A DNA stretch of 43,772 nt from Alphaproteobacteria bacterium (GCA_018063245.1 JAGPBS010000013.1:1-43772); one strand, 5' to 3'; positions 9,154-18,480 are shown, counted from the first letter of the stretch. Translations and numbers: made by a program. Notes: generated by a model not told the origin, from the letters alone.

Positions 9154-9807
9154 TTACTTCTGACTGAGTTGAATTTTGAGAAGCTCAGCTCTGTGTTTCA
9201 AGCCTTCAGGTAAATTGTCAATTGCGATAAGCTCTTGCAAAGTCTCTTTTGCTTCATCACGTTTGTTTAATTCCTGGAGAAGAAAGATTTTTAGCTCAAG
9301 AACGAGTGGTCTATAGTGAAAATTATCAAGATCGATTTCATCGATATCAGCAAGCACTTCTTCTGGTTTGGCAAAGCGAATTTTTGACATAAGAGCATAA
9401 TAGTTAGCAAGGTCTTTGTAAATTGCAGGAACAGCTGCACTTTCAACTATTTTATGATAGGCATCATAGGCTTCCTTGAAATTTTCTTGTTTCACAAAAA
9501 GGGCTGCTTCATACAATGAAGCTAAATAGGTATAGCCTTTTTTGTTTTCAAGGAAAGGAAGTCCATTTTTAACGGTGTCTGGATTCATCGGCATTGTTAA
9601 AAGTTCATAGTAAGAACTTGTGTATGACATGTCTCTTTGGTGTGCTCTATACTGCCAATAGGTAACACCTGATGTGATAATGAGAGCTGAAATAATGGTG
9701 ATAATGATATAATTCTTATATTTATCCCATACTTCTTGGATTTTGTCAGCTTTTAGATCTTCATCGATTTCACGAAAAATACCTGAAATATAATCGTCTT
9801 TTTCCAT
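9154..9807 (-). CDS. YfgM-like membrane-anchored tetratricopeptide protein
   Basis: This 217-residue protein has a cytoplasmic N-terminal stretch, one transmembrane helix at about 31-50 (YIIITIISALIITSGVTYW) and a periplasmic TPR-like helical domain. The architecture matches the YfgM/TPR_21 family, in which the E. coli member associates with the SecYEG translocon and periplasmic chaperones. Position immediately upstream of bamB and der supports the assignment. The Shine-Dalgarno (AGAGAT) is modest. Confidence 0.85.
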   Translation of the reverse strand: MEKDDYISGIFREIDEDLKADKIQEVWDKYKNYIIITIISALIITSGVTYWQYRAHQRDMSYTSSYYELLTMPMNPDTVKNGLPFLENKKGYTYLASLYEAALFVKQENFKEAYDAYHKIVESAAVPAIYKDLANYYALMSKIRFAKPEEVLADIDEIDLDNFHYRPLVLELKIFLLQELNKRDEAKETLQELIAIDNLPEGLKHRAELLKIQLSQK

Positions 9808-9876
9808 TGTGCATCTCTACTTAAAGTTTGTCCTACAGTGCCACATCATATCAGGATTTGTTTTGATAAGGAACTA

Positions 9877-9911
9877 AAAAAGGTTCTTAAAGAGAGCTTT
9901 AAGAACCTTTT
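9877..9911 (-). terminator. rho-independent terminator after rpmB
   Basis: Inverted arms AAAAGGTTCTTAAA (9878-9891) and TTTAAGAACCTTTT (9898-9911) are separated by a 6-nt loop. On the minus strand the hairpin ends in a T run, 22 bp past the rpmB stop codon. Confidence 0.85.
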
Positions 9912-9933
9912 ATTAAAACGATGCTGAAGTAAC

Positions 9934-10239
9934 TTAAGCAGCAGATGCAGCGCTTTGTTCAAGAGCTTTTGCAACTTTGCGTTTAATTTTAAGCGCTTCA
10001 GGTGTCAATTTTGCATTTTTTGTCTTCATGAGCATTGCATCAAAACCACCTTTAAAATCAATGGTTCTTTGTGCTTTGCGTGAAATTTTCATGCGAAATG
10101 TTTGTTTCAGCGCATCGCTCATGAGTGTTACATTTAAACAGTTTGGTAGAAAGCGACGGCGTGTTTTGTTGTTTGCATGGCTCACATTATTACCAACCAA
10201 AACACCTTTGTCGTCTAGAATATCACAACGTCTTGCCAT
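9934..10239 (-). CDS. rpmB: 50S ribosomal protein L28
   Basis: This 101-residue basic protein starts MARRCDILDDKGVLVGNNVS and contains the SHANNKTRRRFLPN segment characteristic of L28 of the large ribosomal subunit. The start is at the MARR methionine, preceded by AAGGAGT at 7 nt; an upstream in-frame ATG is not needed. The Ala-rich C-terminal extension is common in alphaproteobacterial L28. It is monocistronic, with its own terminator. Confidence 0.97.
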   Translation of the reverse strand: MARRCDILDDKGVLVGNNVSHANNKTRRRFLPNCLNVTLMSDALKQTFRMKISRKAQRTIDFKGGFDAMLMKTKNAKLTPEALKIKRKVAKALEQSAASAA

Positions 10240-10347
10240 TTTATTACTCCTTACAAAAATCAAGATCTAGCCCGAAACCTTAATATAAAAGAATTGAATC
10301 GTCAAGTTTTTTTTCGACTTTTCTGGATTTAAAAAGAAAAAATCGGT

Positions 10348-10376
10348 TTGTGATCCATTGAAAGAAGTTTTACACT
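10348..10376 (+). promoter_or_regulatory. candidate acs promoter
   Basis: TTGTGA (10348-10353), a 17-bp spacer and TACACT (10371-10376) give 4/6 matches in each hexamer. The predicted start near 10383 would give a leader of about 25 nt containing AAAGGAAA before the acs ATG. The match is moderate. Confidence 0.35.
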
Positions 10377-10407
10377 AAAAGAAAAAAGCAAGGCAAAGGA
10401 AAATAAG

Positions 10408-12312
10408 ATGAATAAAAGCAGTCAGATAGAGTTGAAAACAATGGCTGATTATGAGCGGCTTTATGCCGAATCAGTCGCTGATCCGGACACTTTTTGGGGA
10501 GATATTGGCAAGTGTATTACATGGATAAAGCCCTATTCACGTGTTAAAAATGCAACTTTTCAGCATCCTGTTTCTATTAAATGGTTTGAAGATGGCACTT
10601 TGAACGCTTGTTACAATTGTGTCGATCGCCATTTGCCAGAAAAAGCAAATGATACAGCCTTTGTTTTTGTAGGGGATGAGCCGGGGCATTCTGAAGTTAT
10701 TACTTACCAAATGCTCTATGATAAAGTATGCCGTTTTGCAAATGTTTTGAAGGCGCAGCAAGTAAAAAAAGGTGACCGCGTTACGATCTATATGCCCATG
10801 ATTCCCGAGGCAGTCTATGCGATGCTAGCTTGTGCACGTATTGGCGCTGTTCATTCTGTTGTCTTTGGTGGTTTTTCTGCTGAAAGTCTAAAGGATCGAA
10901 TCTTAGATTGCCAAAGCACTTGTGTGATCACAGCAGATGAAGGTAAAAGAGGCGGCAAAATAATTGCTTTAAAGCAAAACGCCGATCTTGCCTTAACTCA
11001 TTGTCCTGATGTAAAAACCCTGTTGGTCGTTAAGCACACAGGTTGTGCTGTCAATTGGACGGAAGGCCGTGATCTTTGGCTTTTGGATGAAATGACTAAA
11101 ATGCCAGCAACATGTGAGCCGCAAGAAATGTCTGCAGAAGATCCACTCTTTATTTTGTATACCTCTGGGTCAACAGGTAAGCCAAAAGGCGTTTTGCATA
11201 CAACAGGCGGATATATGGTCTATATTTCTTTCACGTTTCAATATGTTTTTGATTATCAGCCGACCGATCTTTATTGGTGTACAGCAGATGTGGGCTGGGT
11301 TACAGGCCATTCTTACATTGTGTATGGACCTCTTGCGAATGGGGCAAAATCTGTGCTCTATGAAGGTGTGCCAAATTATCCAGACTTCTCACGCTTTTGG
11401 CAGATTATTGATGAGCAAAAGGTCACAATTTTCTACACAGCCCCTACGGCTTTGCGGTCCTTAATGAAGGAGGGTGATGCTTTTGTTAAAAAGACAAGTC
11501 GTCAGTCTTTGCGTATTCTGGGTTCAGTGGGTGAGCCGATCAATTCAGAGGCTTGGGAATGGTATCATAAAGTTGTAGGCGATGGACGGTGCTCGATTGT
11601 TGATACTTGGTGGCAAACAGAAACAGGCGGCGTTTTGATTTCGCCTTTGCCAAATATTACGCCGTTAAAGCCGAGTTCAGCCACAAAGCCATTTTTTGGT
11701 GTAAAGCCGATGATTGTTGATGAAAAAGGCGATGAGCTTCATGGTGTGTGTGAGGGGCGACTCTGTATTGCTGAGAGCTGGCCAGGTCAAATGCGGACTG
11801 TTTTTGGGGATCATGCACGCTTCGAGCAAACATATTTCTCAACTTATAAAGGACTTTATTTCACAGGAGATGGCTGCCGGCGTGACGCTGATGGATACTA
11901 TTGGATCACAGGTCGTGTGGATGATGTCATCAATGTGTCGGGTCATAGATTAGGAACGGCGGAGATTGAAAGTGCGATTAATCTTCATCCAAAAGTTGCG
12001 GAGTCAGCTGTTGTTGGTTTTCCGCATGATATCAAAGGGCAAGGGATCTATGCCTATGTGACAGTCTTTTCTGGTGAGAATCCATCCCCTGAATTAAAGG
12101 CTGAAATTATCGCTATTGTGAGAAAAGAGATTGGGCCGATTGCAACACCGGATGTGATTCAATTTACCCCTGCATTGCCAAAAACAAGATCAGGTAAAAT
12201 CATGAGGCGCATCTTGCGGAAAATTGCAGCGCATGAGGATGATTCACTCGGAGACATTTCAACGCTCGCAGATACGACGATTGTGTCCTCTTTGATTGAA
12301 GGCCGGGAATAA
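10408..12312 (+). CDS. acs: Acetyl-CoA synthetase (AMP-forming)
   Basis: This 634-residue cytoplasmic enzyme activates acetate to acetyl-CoA via acetyl-AMP. It shows the phosphate-binding loop [18 protein letters not shown] (about 251-268), the TWWQTETGG motif, [16 protein letters not shown], and [13 protein letters not shown], which holds the hinge region. The C-terminal [11 protein letters not shown] carries the lysine that is acetylated in this family. Length is normal. It ends 5 bp from the convergent ABC ATPase gene with no visible terminator between them. With the sdh operon it supports oxidative use of acetate. Confidence 0.96.
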   Translation: MNKSSQIELKTMADYERLYAESVADPDTFWGDIGKCITWIKPYSRVKNATFQHPVSIKWFEDGTLNACYNCVDRHLPEKANDTAFVFVGDEPGHSEVITYQMLYDKVCRFANVLKAQQVKKGDRVTIYMPMIPEAVYAMLACARIGAVHSVVFGGFSAESLKDRILDCQSTCVITADEGKRGGKIIALKQNADLALTHCPDVKTLLVVKHTGCAVNWTEGRDLWLLDEMTKMPATCEPQEMSAEDPLFILYTSGSTGKPKGVLHTTGGYMVYISFTFQYVFDYQPTDLYWCTADVGWVTGHSYIVYGPLANGAKSVLYEGVPNYPDFSRFWQIIDEQKVTIFYTAPTALRSLMKEGDAFVKKTSRQSLRILGSVGEPINSEAWEWYHKVVGDGRCSIVDTWWQTETGGVLISPLPNITPLKPSSATKPFFGVKPMIVDEKGDELHGVCEGRLCIAESWPGQMRTVFGDHARFEQTYFSTYKGLYFTGDGCRRDADGYYWITGRVDDVINVSGHRLGTAEIESAINLHPKVAESAVVGFPHDIKGQGIYAYVTVFSGENPSPELKAEIIAIVRKEIGPIATPDVIQFTPALPKTRSGKIMRRILRKIAAHEDDSLGDISTLADTTIVSSLIEGRE

Positions 12313-12317
12313 CTCTC

Positions 12318-13013
12318 TCACTGCACCTCAATCAAGACTCCATCCTTTAAAATCAAAAGTCGATCGGCATATTGCTGTCCCTCTTTCATATTGTGTGTGA
12401 TCATAAGGCAGCTTCTTTTTTCAGCACGGGCGAGTTGATAGGCGAGATTCATGATTTTTTTTGCTGTTTTTGGATTGAGAGCAGCTGTAATCTCATCCAA
12501 TAACAAAAGCTTTGATGGCTGCATGAGTGACATGATTAAGCTCAGTGCTTGACGCTCACCACCTGAAAGACATGAGACAGTATCATCAAGGCGATTTTCG
12601 AGCCCCATGTTTAAGAGACTTAACCTGTCTTGATAAAGGGTGCGGCGTTTGCTTTGAGACCAGAGCGCAAGGCCTCGTCTTTTAGTGCGACGATCAGCAA
12701 AGGCAAGGTTCTCGAACAGGGTCAGGTTTTCCATTGTGCCAACACGTGGATCTTGCATAACAGAAGAAACAACGGCCGAAAAAGCAATTTGGTTTTTATG
12801 TGTCATGTCTATCTCATCAATGAGAATGCGGCCTGAATTTGGTTTTTGTGCGCCTGAAATGAGATTGAAGAGAGTCGATTTACCAGCGCCATTCTCACCA
12901 ATAATCACAACAAATTCTGACGGTAATATCTCTAAGTTTAAATAAGAGAATAGCTTTCTTTCCAAAGGTGTTCCTTTGCCGAGCGTGAGAGAAATATTGT
13001 CAAGAGTCAGCAT
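12318..13013 (-). CDS. ABC transporter ATPase of tryptophan-type importer
   Basis: This 231-residue ABC ATPase has Walker A GENGAGKST (about 39-47), the signature LSGGERQALSL, Walker B LLLLDEITAAL and an H-loop MITHNM. It is the last gene of the regulator/SBP/permease/ATPase operon and overlaps the permease by 7 bp, indicating translational coupling. The family is the TrpY/YufO-like ATPase of importers that pair with a PF04392-type binding protein. It should power uptake of an amino acid, probably tryptophan or a related aromatic compound, inferred from the regulator. Confidence 0.88.
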   Translation of the reverse strand: MLTLDNISLTLGKGTPLERKLFSYLNLEILPSEFVVIIGENGAGKSTLFNLISGAQKPNSGRILIDEIDMTHKNQIAFSAVVSSVMQDPRVGTMENLTLFENLAFADRRTKRRGLALWSQSKRRTLYQDRLSLLNMGLENRLDDTVSCLSGGERQALSLIMSLMQPSKLLLLDEITAALNPKTAKKIMNLAYQLARAEKRSCLMITHNMKEGQQYADRLLILKDGVLIEVQ

Positions 13014-13852
13014 GGGCGTCTCCGTGATAGGATCATAATCGAGGTTATCAGAAGACCAGTGATTAAGTTTAAATCACTGCTTTCAAGCCCAAGTGCATCA
13101 CTGTGCAGCGCAATTGAAATGAAGAGGCGATAGAGAATCGATCCAAAGACACAGCTGAGAATTGAGACCCAAAGTGAGCGGTTTTGAAAGCATTTTTCGC
13201 CGATAATGATGGAAGCAAGGCCGATAATGATGGTTCCAAAGCCGCTTCCGACATCTGAAAATTCTTGATGTTGACTGAAGAGGCCTCCGCCAAAGGCGAT
13301 GAGTCCATTGCTGAGGGAAAGGCCAATGAGTGTCATTTTTGGGATCGAGATGCCATTGTTAACAGCGAGTCTTTTGTTTTGGCCAATGCTTCTGAGGCCA
13401 AGGCCAAAGTCTGTCTGCAAAAGATAGGCTATCAACAATATGATGCTGATACTTATGATGCTCAATATATAGAGAGAATTTAAACCCGTGAAAATGGTTT
13501 TATTATCGAAAAGCACAAGATTTGGCTGGCCACCCATAATGCGTAAGTTTAACGAGTAAAGCATGAAAGCAACCAGAATGCCCGAGAGTAAATCGTTGAT
13601 TTTAAATCTTAAGTTTAAAAATGCGGTTACAAGGCCGGCACATCCTCCCGCTAAACAAGACATCATGATGGCAAGGATAGGTGAAAATCCGAGCTTGATC
13701 AGAATGCTTGATGTGGCTGAACCCAAGACAAAACTGCCATCGCATGTTAAATCAGTGAAATTCAGGATCCGGAAACTGAGATATATGCCGATAGCAATAA
13801 TCCCATAGATGAGCCCGAGATCAAGGCTCATCAATAGTTCGTTCAAACTCAT
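13007..13852 (-). CDS. ABC transporter permease of tryptophan-type importer
   Basis: This 281-residue polytopic inner-membrane protein has about eight hydrophobic helices and resembles branched-chain-type (LivH-like) permeases that pair with PF04392 binding proteins (for example LRILNFTDLTCDGSFVLGSA near residue 28). Its start overlaps the binding-protein stop as ATGA, so the genes are coupled. It forms the channel of the importer with the downstream ATPase. Confidence 0.88.
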   Translation of the reverse strand: MSLNELLMSLDLGLIYGIIAIGIYLSFRILNFTDLTCDGSFVLGSATSSILIKLGFSPILAIMMSCLAGGCAGLVTAFLNLRFKINDLLSGILVAFMLYSLNLRIMGGQPNLVLFDNKTIFTGLNSLYILSIISISIILLIAYLLQTDFGLGLRSIGQNKRLAVNNGISIPKMTLIGLSLSNGLIAFGGGLFSQHQEFSDVGSGFGTIIIGLASIIIGEKCFQNRSLWVSILSCVFGSILYRLFISIALHSDALGLESSDLNLITGLLITSIMILSRRRPC

Positions 13853-14835
13853 TCTGAGATCTCATTTAAAAGTGTGGTTGCGCGCTGCATCACCTCAGGC
13901 TTAAGGTCTAGGCCTATTTTTTCGGCCGCTTTTGCATTCAGAAAGAGTTCAGTTTTTGTTGGGAATTCAACTTCAATTGAGCCAGCATCAGTGCCATTCA
14001 GAATCTGTATGATCATGGAAGCGGCTTGGCGGCCGAGATCGTGCTGATTTGGCCCTAAAGCAGCAAGCGCGCCCAATTCCACAGCGTCTGTATCACTCAC
14101 ATAAACAGGAATCTTGTCGTCGGTTGCAATTTTGATAATGCTTTGAAGGGCACTTAAAGCTGTATTGTCATTGTCAATAAAGATGGCATCAACTTGATTG
14201 ATCAGTTTTGTTGTTGCTTGTGGAATATCGGTTGTCTTCGAGGCACTTTGTTTGATGAGCGTGATTCCCTTTTTCTCACAGAGAGGTGCTAAGGTGTCAA
14301 GAGAGGTAACTGAGTTCTGTTCGCCAGGATTATAAATCACACCGAGTCTTTTTAAATTGGGTTGCAATTCAAGAAAGAGATCAAGCTCAGCTTCAAGATC
14401 AACAGCATCAGAAACGCCTGTTGTGTTCTTGCCAGGCGCTTGAATTGTATCGATCAATCCAGAGCCAAGAGGATCTGTGACAGATGCAAAAACAAGAGGT
14501 GTCTTTTGCGTGGAGGTATATTTGGAAAGGCTGAGGGAGGAGAGTGTCCCGAGGCCAACAAAAATATCAGGCCTTTGATTTGCAAATTTTGAGGCGATTT
14601 GTGAAGCGAGAGCAAAATTGCCTTGGGCTGATTCAATGCGAAGAGTTAAATTTTGATCTTTGATGAATCCATTTTCTGCAAGACCATCTATAATGCCTTC
14701 AATGGCCCGGTTTAAAGCAGGATTGTCACTGGATTTGCTGATGAGAATTTTGGTTTGTTTTAATTCTGCACTAAAGCTTTGTAAGCTGAGGCAAGAGAAG
14801 AAGAGGGCAGTTAATAATACTTTGAATTGAGTCAT
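13849..14835 (-). CDS. ABC transporter substrate-binding protein, TrpX-like
   Basis: This 328-residue periplasmic protein has a signal peptide (FKVLLTALFFSCLSLQSFSA) and the two-lobe fold of the ABC_sub_bind (PF04392) family, with motifs such as VFASVTDPLGSGLI, LGVIYNPGEQNS, VYVSDTDAVELGALAALG and LGRQAASM. TrpX-type members bind tryptophan or tyrosine. It begins 2 bp after the TrpR-like gene, so regulator and importer form one operon. The substrate is inferred from the regulator family and not directly visible. Confidence 0.88.
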   Translation of the reverse strand: MTQFKVLLTALFFSCLSLQSFSAELKQTKILISKSSDNPALNRAIEGIIDGLAENGFIKDQNLTLRIESAQGNFALASQIASKFANQRPDIFVGLGTLSSLSLSKYTSTQKTPLVFASVTDPLGSGLIDTIQAPGKNTTGVSDAVDLEAELDLFLELQPNLKRLGVIYNPGEQNSVTSLDTLAPLCEKKGITLIKQSASKTTDIPQATTKLINQVDAIFIDNDNTALSALQSIIKIATDDKIPVYVSDTDAVELGALAALGPNQHDLGRQAASMIIQILNGTDAGSIEVEFPTKTELFLNAKAAEKIGLDLKPEVMQRATTLLNEISE

Positions 14836-14837
14836 TT

Positions 14838-15137
14838 TTAAGGTCCTTGATTTTGTCGATTGAGGATGAGTCTATATCCGTGATAGGGTTCATCTTTTAA
14901 AAAGCGGGCAACCCTGCCAATAGTAGTGAGGCTTGCTCCTGTTAATTTATGGATCTCTCTATATGAGAGTTTTCCATCCGCAAGGAGTTGACAGACGCGC
15001 CATCTTTCTGATAAAGCGCTGAGCTCTTGCGGCGTGCACAGATCTTTCAGAAAGAGAAAGGCTTCTTCTTTGTTTTGGAGTGAAAGAAGCGCCTCACAAA
15101 GCTGAAACTGTGCGGTGTGATGATGATCTGGGTCCAT
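14838..15137 (-). CDS. TrpR-like (YerC/YecD) transcriptional regulator
   Basis: This 99-residue all-helical protein carries a TrpR-superfamily HTH: SERWRVCQLLADGKLSYREI, then HKLTGASLTTIGRVARFL. TrpR proteins bind palindromic CTAG-type operators when loaded with tryptophan. It is the first gene of the operon with the importer. A palindrome overlaps the promoter just upstream, so autorepression is likely. GAGGAGA precedes the ATG at good spacing. The YerC/YecD subfamily is less well characterised than TrpR itself, so the co-repressor remains inferred. Confidence 0.9.
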   Translation of the reverse strand: MDPDHHHTAQFQLCEALLSLQNKEEAFLFLKDLCTPQELSALSERWRVCQLLADGKLSYREIHKLTGASLTTIGRVARFLKDEPYHGYRLILNRQNQGP

Positions 15138-15162
15138 CTTATTGTCTCCTCAATTGGTATAA

Positions 15163-15200
15163 TGTGCTACTATGCTAGTACAATAGGGCGACGGGGTCAA
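15163..15200 (-). promoter_or_regulatory. promoter with TrpR-like operator
   Basis: On the minus strand TTGACC (15195-15200), a 17-bp spacer and TAGCAT (15172-15177) form a promoter upstream of the TrpR-like gene. A 20-bp imperfect palindrome at 15163-15182, TGTACTAGCA followed by TAGTAGCACA, covers the -10. Its half-sites match at 7 of 10 positions and include a CTAG core reminiscent of the GTACTAG half-site of the E. coli trp operator. Autoregulation of the importer operon is the natural reading. Confidence 0.6.
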
Positions 15201-15311
15201 GAAAAAAATTGAGATTGGGCCAAAATTTTAAGTTGAAAATGTAATTCATCTTCTGTAGGTTTTTACAAAGAATATTTTTATAAACCGTTATAACAAGAAA
15301 GGTAATGACAT

Positions 15312-17144
15312 ATGACACTTCTAGATGCACTCAATTTATCACAAAAAACCTCTTCTACAGCCGTGCTCCAAAAGCAAGGCGCTCGATCGATTCAAGCCGA
15401 GGCAGGAAAGCAAACCCCTAAAGTATCTGAGATCGATTTTGCAGACAAATTAGCTGAGCTCAATAAATTGCCTCTTTGGGATAGGGAGTGGAAAATTATT
15501 TGTCTGAAAAAAATTAATAACATTCCAGTGACTTTAGATATGAAACTGAAATTTCTACAACCGGTTTATGAGCAAAAGTTGAGGGAAGCTGAGACATTTG
15601 ATGATATTCTAAAAATTTTTCAACAGGGTGCATTTCAATGTTTTGAAGGAGATGTTTTCAATTCTCAGCTCTTCGATTCTTATATTAAGCCAGTTATTGA
15701 ACAAGTTGCAAGAGAACGAGAGATGACTCTCACATTGCGAGATATTACTATGGTGCTAGGACGCTCTCCCTCATTGTTGCGCGGATATCTCGAAAATTTG
15801 CTCCGAACGCAGTATGAGATCTTATTACTTGATGATGTAGAGAGGTATTTCTCTCAAACCATCAACGTTCTATTCGAAATGTTTTATCTCTGGTCTGTCT
15901 GCGTTATTCATAATACAAAAGAACTGCATGATTTTTGTACAGGGACTCTTCCTGTAACAAAGATGAAATTTGATTATGAGATGGGAGATGCAGATACTGT
16001 GCTGCTTGCTGAGGCTCTTGGATGGAAAGAGACTCTGACAAATTTGGATCTTTCGTGGCCTAGCAAAATGGGAGATGCGGGCGCTGAAGCGTTTGCTGAG
16101 GCTCTTAAGGTGAACACTACTCTGACAAGTCTTAATATGATGGCGTACGAGATTGGAAATGCAGGTGCTGCGGCGCTTGCTGGGGCTCTTAAGGTCAATA
16201 AAACCCTCACAACTCTTAATTTGTTCCATAGCAACATTGGAGATGCAGGCATTGTTGCGTTTGCTGAGGCACTTGAAGTGAATGAGACTTTGACAAGTCT
16301 TCATTTTTGGGGCGCTCGTGGCGACATGCGTGGCGAAGGTATAAGAGCGCTTGCTAAGACTCTTACAGTGAATAAGACGTTGACAAGTCTTAATCTGGAT
16401 AGTGTCCGAACTGGAACTGAAGATCTTGAGATGCTTGCTGAGGCTCTCAAAGTGAATGTGACATTGGCAAGTCTGAGTCTTAAGAATAGCCAAATCAACC
16501 CTAAAGGTGCAAAAGTGCTTGCTGGTGTTCTCAAAGTGAATGAAACCTTGACAAGTCTGGATCTTGAGGGTAACTCTATTATGCCTCAAGGCGCAATAGT
16601 TCTTGCTGAGGCTCTCGAAGTGAATAAGGCGCTGATAAGTCTTAATCTTGGGAACAACTCACTGGGCGCTGATAGCATGATCCTTGTTGGCCATTCTATA
16701 CCGGGTAGAAAATCTCAATTTTATTCTTCTTTGAATGATGTCAAGGGCTTTGCAGTAGCCCTTGCTAAGGCTCTTCAAGAGAATAGAACGCTGACAAGTC
16801 TCAATCTTGAGAGTAATCACATAAAAGATGAGAGTATAGAAGTGCTTGCTAAGGCTCTCGCAGTGAATGGAACCTTGACAAGTCTTAATCTTAAAGATAA
16901 CGAAAGTGGAAATGTAGGTGCAATAGCCCTCGCTGATGCCCTCAAAGTGAATAGGACGTTGACCAGTCTTAATCTTGAAAGGAACAAAATTGGATCAATT
17001 GGTGTTGTGATGCTTGCTGCTTCTCGTGCAGAGAGCGACACGCGGACAAGCTTTTATTTTGGGAACAACAACATTGCAAATTCTCCAAAACAATTTCTGA
17101 CAGAGATAAGCACTTTCTATAAAGGAAGTACCTTTCAGTTTTAG
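15312..17144 (+). CDS. Ribonuclease-inhibitor-type leucine-rich repeat protein
   Basis: This 610-residue protein has no signal peptide. A helical N-terminal region (about 1-215) without recognisable domain is followed by about 13 LRRs of 28 residues. They follow the RI/NLR-type pattern LxSLNLxxNxIGxxGAxxLAEALKVN and run from about 228 to 580. The unit is repeated at DNA level with a period near 84 bp, which explains long open frames on the opposite strand. AAAGG lies about 9 nt before the ATG. Such repeats mediate protein binding. In bacteria they are common in host-associated lineages. The function is unknown; an effector or adaptor role is inference. Confidence 0.85.
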   Translation: MTLLDALNLSQKTSSTAVLQKQGARSIQAEAGKQTPKVSEIDFADKLAELNKLPLWDREWKIICLKKINNIPVTLDMKLKFLQPVYEQKLREAETFDDILKIFQQGAFQCFEGDVFNSQLFDSYIKPVIEQVAREREMTLTLRDITMVLGRSPSLLRGYLENLLRTQYEILLLDDVERYFSQTINVLFEMFYLWSVCVIHNTKELHDFCTGTLPVTKMKFDYEMGDADTVLLAEALGWKETLTNLDLSWPSKMGDAGAEAFAEALKVNTTLTSLNMMAYEIGNAGAAALAGALKVNKTLTTLNLFHSNIGDAGIVAFAEALEVNETLTSLHFWGARGDMRGEGIRALAKTLTVNKTLTSLNLDSVRTGTEDLEMLAEALKVNVTLASLSLKNSQINPKGAKVLAGVLKVNETLTSLDLEGNSIMPQGAIVLAEALEVNKALISLNLGNNSLGADSMILVGHSIPGRKSQFYSSLNDVKGFAVALAKALQENRTLTSLNLESNHIKDESIEVLAKALAVNGTLTSLNLKDNESGNVGAIALADALKVNRTLTSLNLERNKIGSIGVVMLAASRAESDTRTSFYFGNNNIANSPKQFLTEISTFYKGSTFQF

Positions 17145-17275
17145 TTTCTCTTCATTCATCATGACATGATTGAGACTACTGCAGAATAGAGTTTTATAGG
17201 ATTGTCTCATTTCTGCGGTCTGCTGTTGATATTTCACCTGTGCTCTATTATGCTGTCACCTCTATTAATTTATTG

Positions 17276-17303
17276 TTGCAATTTTAAAAGTTAAGTTTAT
17301 AAT
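17276..17303 (+). promoter_or_regulatory. promoter implying leaderless DUF4143 mRNA
   Basis: TTGCAA (17276-17281), a 16-bp spacer and a perfect TATAAT (17298-17303). The ATG at 17311 is only 8 bp past the -10, so transcription should start at or within a base or two of the start codon. No Shine-Dalgarno is present. Confidence 0.55.
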
Positions 17304-17310
17304 TACAACA

Positions 17311-18480
17311 ATGATACCAAGATATGCAACATCTATTGTCCAAAAAGCACTAACACGAGAAGCGGCGGTTGCTCTTATCGGGCCAAGACAGGTTGGAAAA
17401 ACCACTCTTGCTTTCCTTATTGGGGAGGGGCAACCTTCTATTTATTTAGATCTTGAAGCGAGAGGGGATCGTGAGAAGCTTTCCGATCCTGTGCAATTTT
17501 TACGACGCCATACCGATAAATTAGTTATACTCGATGAAATACATCGTGTTCCAACGTTATTTGAAGCGCTGAGAGGTATTATTGATGAAGGTCGACGCAT
17601 TGGCAAAGCGACAGGTAGATTTCTATTTTTAGGATCAGCGAATATTGATTTGATGCGGCAATCAGAAACTTTAGCCGGACGCATTGAGTATGTGGACCTT
17701 GGGATTTTGAACGCACTCGAGATCAAAGATTATTCCGAGCTAGAAAAATTATGGCTCAGGGGTGGTTTCCCAAGAAGCTTTCTTGCTGCAGATGATGAGG
17801 ATAGTTATTTAAAGAGACAGAACTTTGTTCGCACTTATTTAGAGAGAGATATTCCTTTATTTGGACCAAGAATAGCTTCAGAAATGCTTGAGAGATTATG
17901 GATTATGCTTGCGCACCATCAGGGAGCCATGATTAATCAGGCGGACTTATCAAGAAGCCTGGGCGTATCAGTGACAACTATTAAAAATTACATTGACCTT
18001 TTAACAGATCTATTACTTGTCAGGCAGCTTCATCCTTATGCAACCAATGTGTCAAAACGACTTGTTAAAACACCTAAAACATTCATCAGAGATAGCGGGC
18101 TTGTTCATGCTCTTCTGGGTATTGAAACGTTTGATGAGCTTTTAGGGCATCCTATTGTTGGTGCGAGCTGGGAAGGCTTTGTGATTGAGAATCTTCTTTC
18201 TGCTGCGCCTTTTCGTACTTTGTCTAGTTTTTATAGGACTGCAAGAGGAGCAGAGATTGATCTCGTACTAGAGCATGGTGGCAAGCATGGCCTTTGGGCA
18301 ATTGAAGTCAAAAAGGGGTTTGTTCCAAAAATGCAAAAAGGATTTCTTGTTGGGCTTGAAGATATTCAACCTAAAAAAGCCTTTATTGTTTATGGAGGGA
18401 AAGATCGATTCCCTAAAAGCAAAGATGTTGAGGTCATTAGTCTAATTGAGTTGTGCCAAGAACTCTCAAATCTCGTATAA
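17311..18480 (+). CDS. AAA-family ATPase with DUF4143 domain
   Basis: This 389-residue protein has an N-terminal AAA_14 ATPase with Walker A GPRQVGKTT (24-32) and Walker B LVILDEIHRVP (about 70-80). A winged-helix-like linker and a C-terminal DUF4143 region follow. The last part contains RGAEIDLVLE and WAIEVKKG, a spacing reminiscent of PD-(D/E)xK nuclease folds. Such ATPases are common in accessory regions and their cellular role is poorly known. The gene appears to be leaderless. Its end overlaps the convergent GIY-YIG gene by 44 bp. Confidence 0.9.
   Translation: MIPRYATSIVQKALTREAAVALIGPRQVGKTTLAFLIGEGQPSIYLDLEARGDREKLSDPVQFLRRHTDKLVILDEIHRVPTLFEALRGIIDEGRRIGKATGRFLFLGSANIDLMRQSETLAGRIEYVDLGILNALEIKDYSELEKLWLRGGFPRSFLAADDEDSYLKRQNFVRTYLERDIPLFGPRIASEMLERLWIMLAHHQGAMINQADLSRSLGVSVTTIKNYIDLLTDLLLVRQLHPYATNVSKRLVKTPKTFIRDSGLVHALLGIETFDELLGHPIVGASWEGFVIENLLSAAPFRTLSSFYRTARGAEIDLVLEHGGKHGLWAIEVKKGFVPKMQKGFLVGLEDIQPKKAFIVYGGKDRFPKSKDVEVISLIELCQELSNLV

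Noticed and set aside
10277-10305. rpmB promoter TTGACG-N17-TAAGGT (minus strand)
   Set aside because: The -10 is only 3/6; a better hexamer, TATATT, is only 12 bp from the -35. Left undecided.
15870-16589. 239-residue open frame on the minus strand within the LRR gene
   Set aside because: It is a product of the repeated 84-bp LRR unit: its sequence repeats with the same period and it has no Shine-Dalgarno. The plus-strand frame has a clear LRR pattern.
17145-17260. terminator after the RI-type LRR gene
   Set aside because: TTGAGAC/GTCTCA and CTGCAGAA/TTCTGCGG can pair, but the loop is long and there is no T run.
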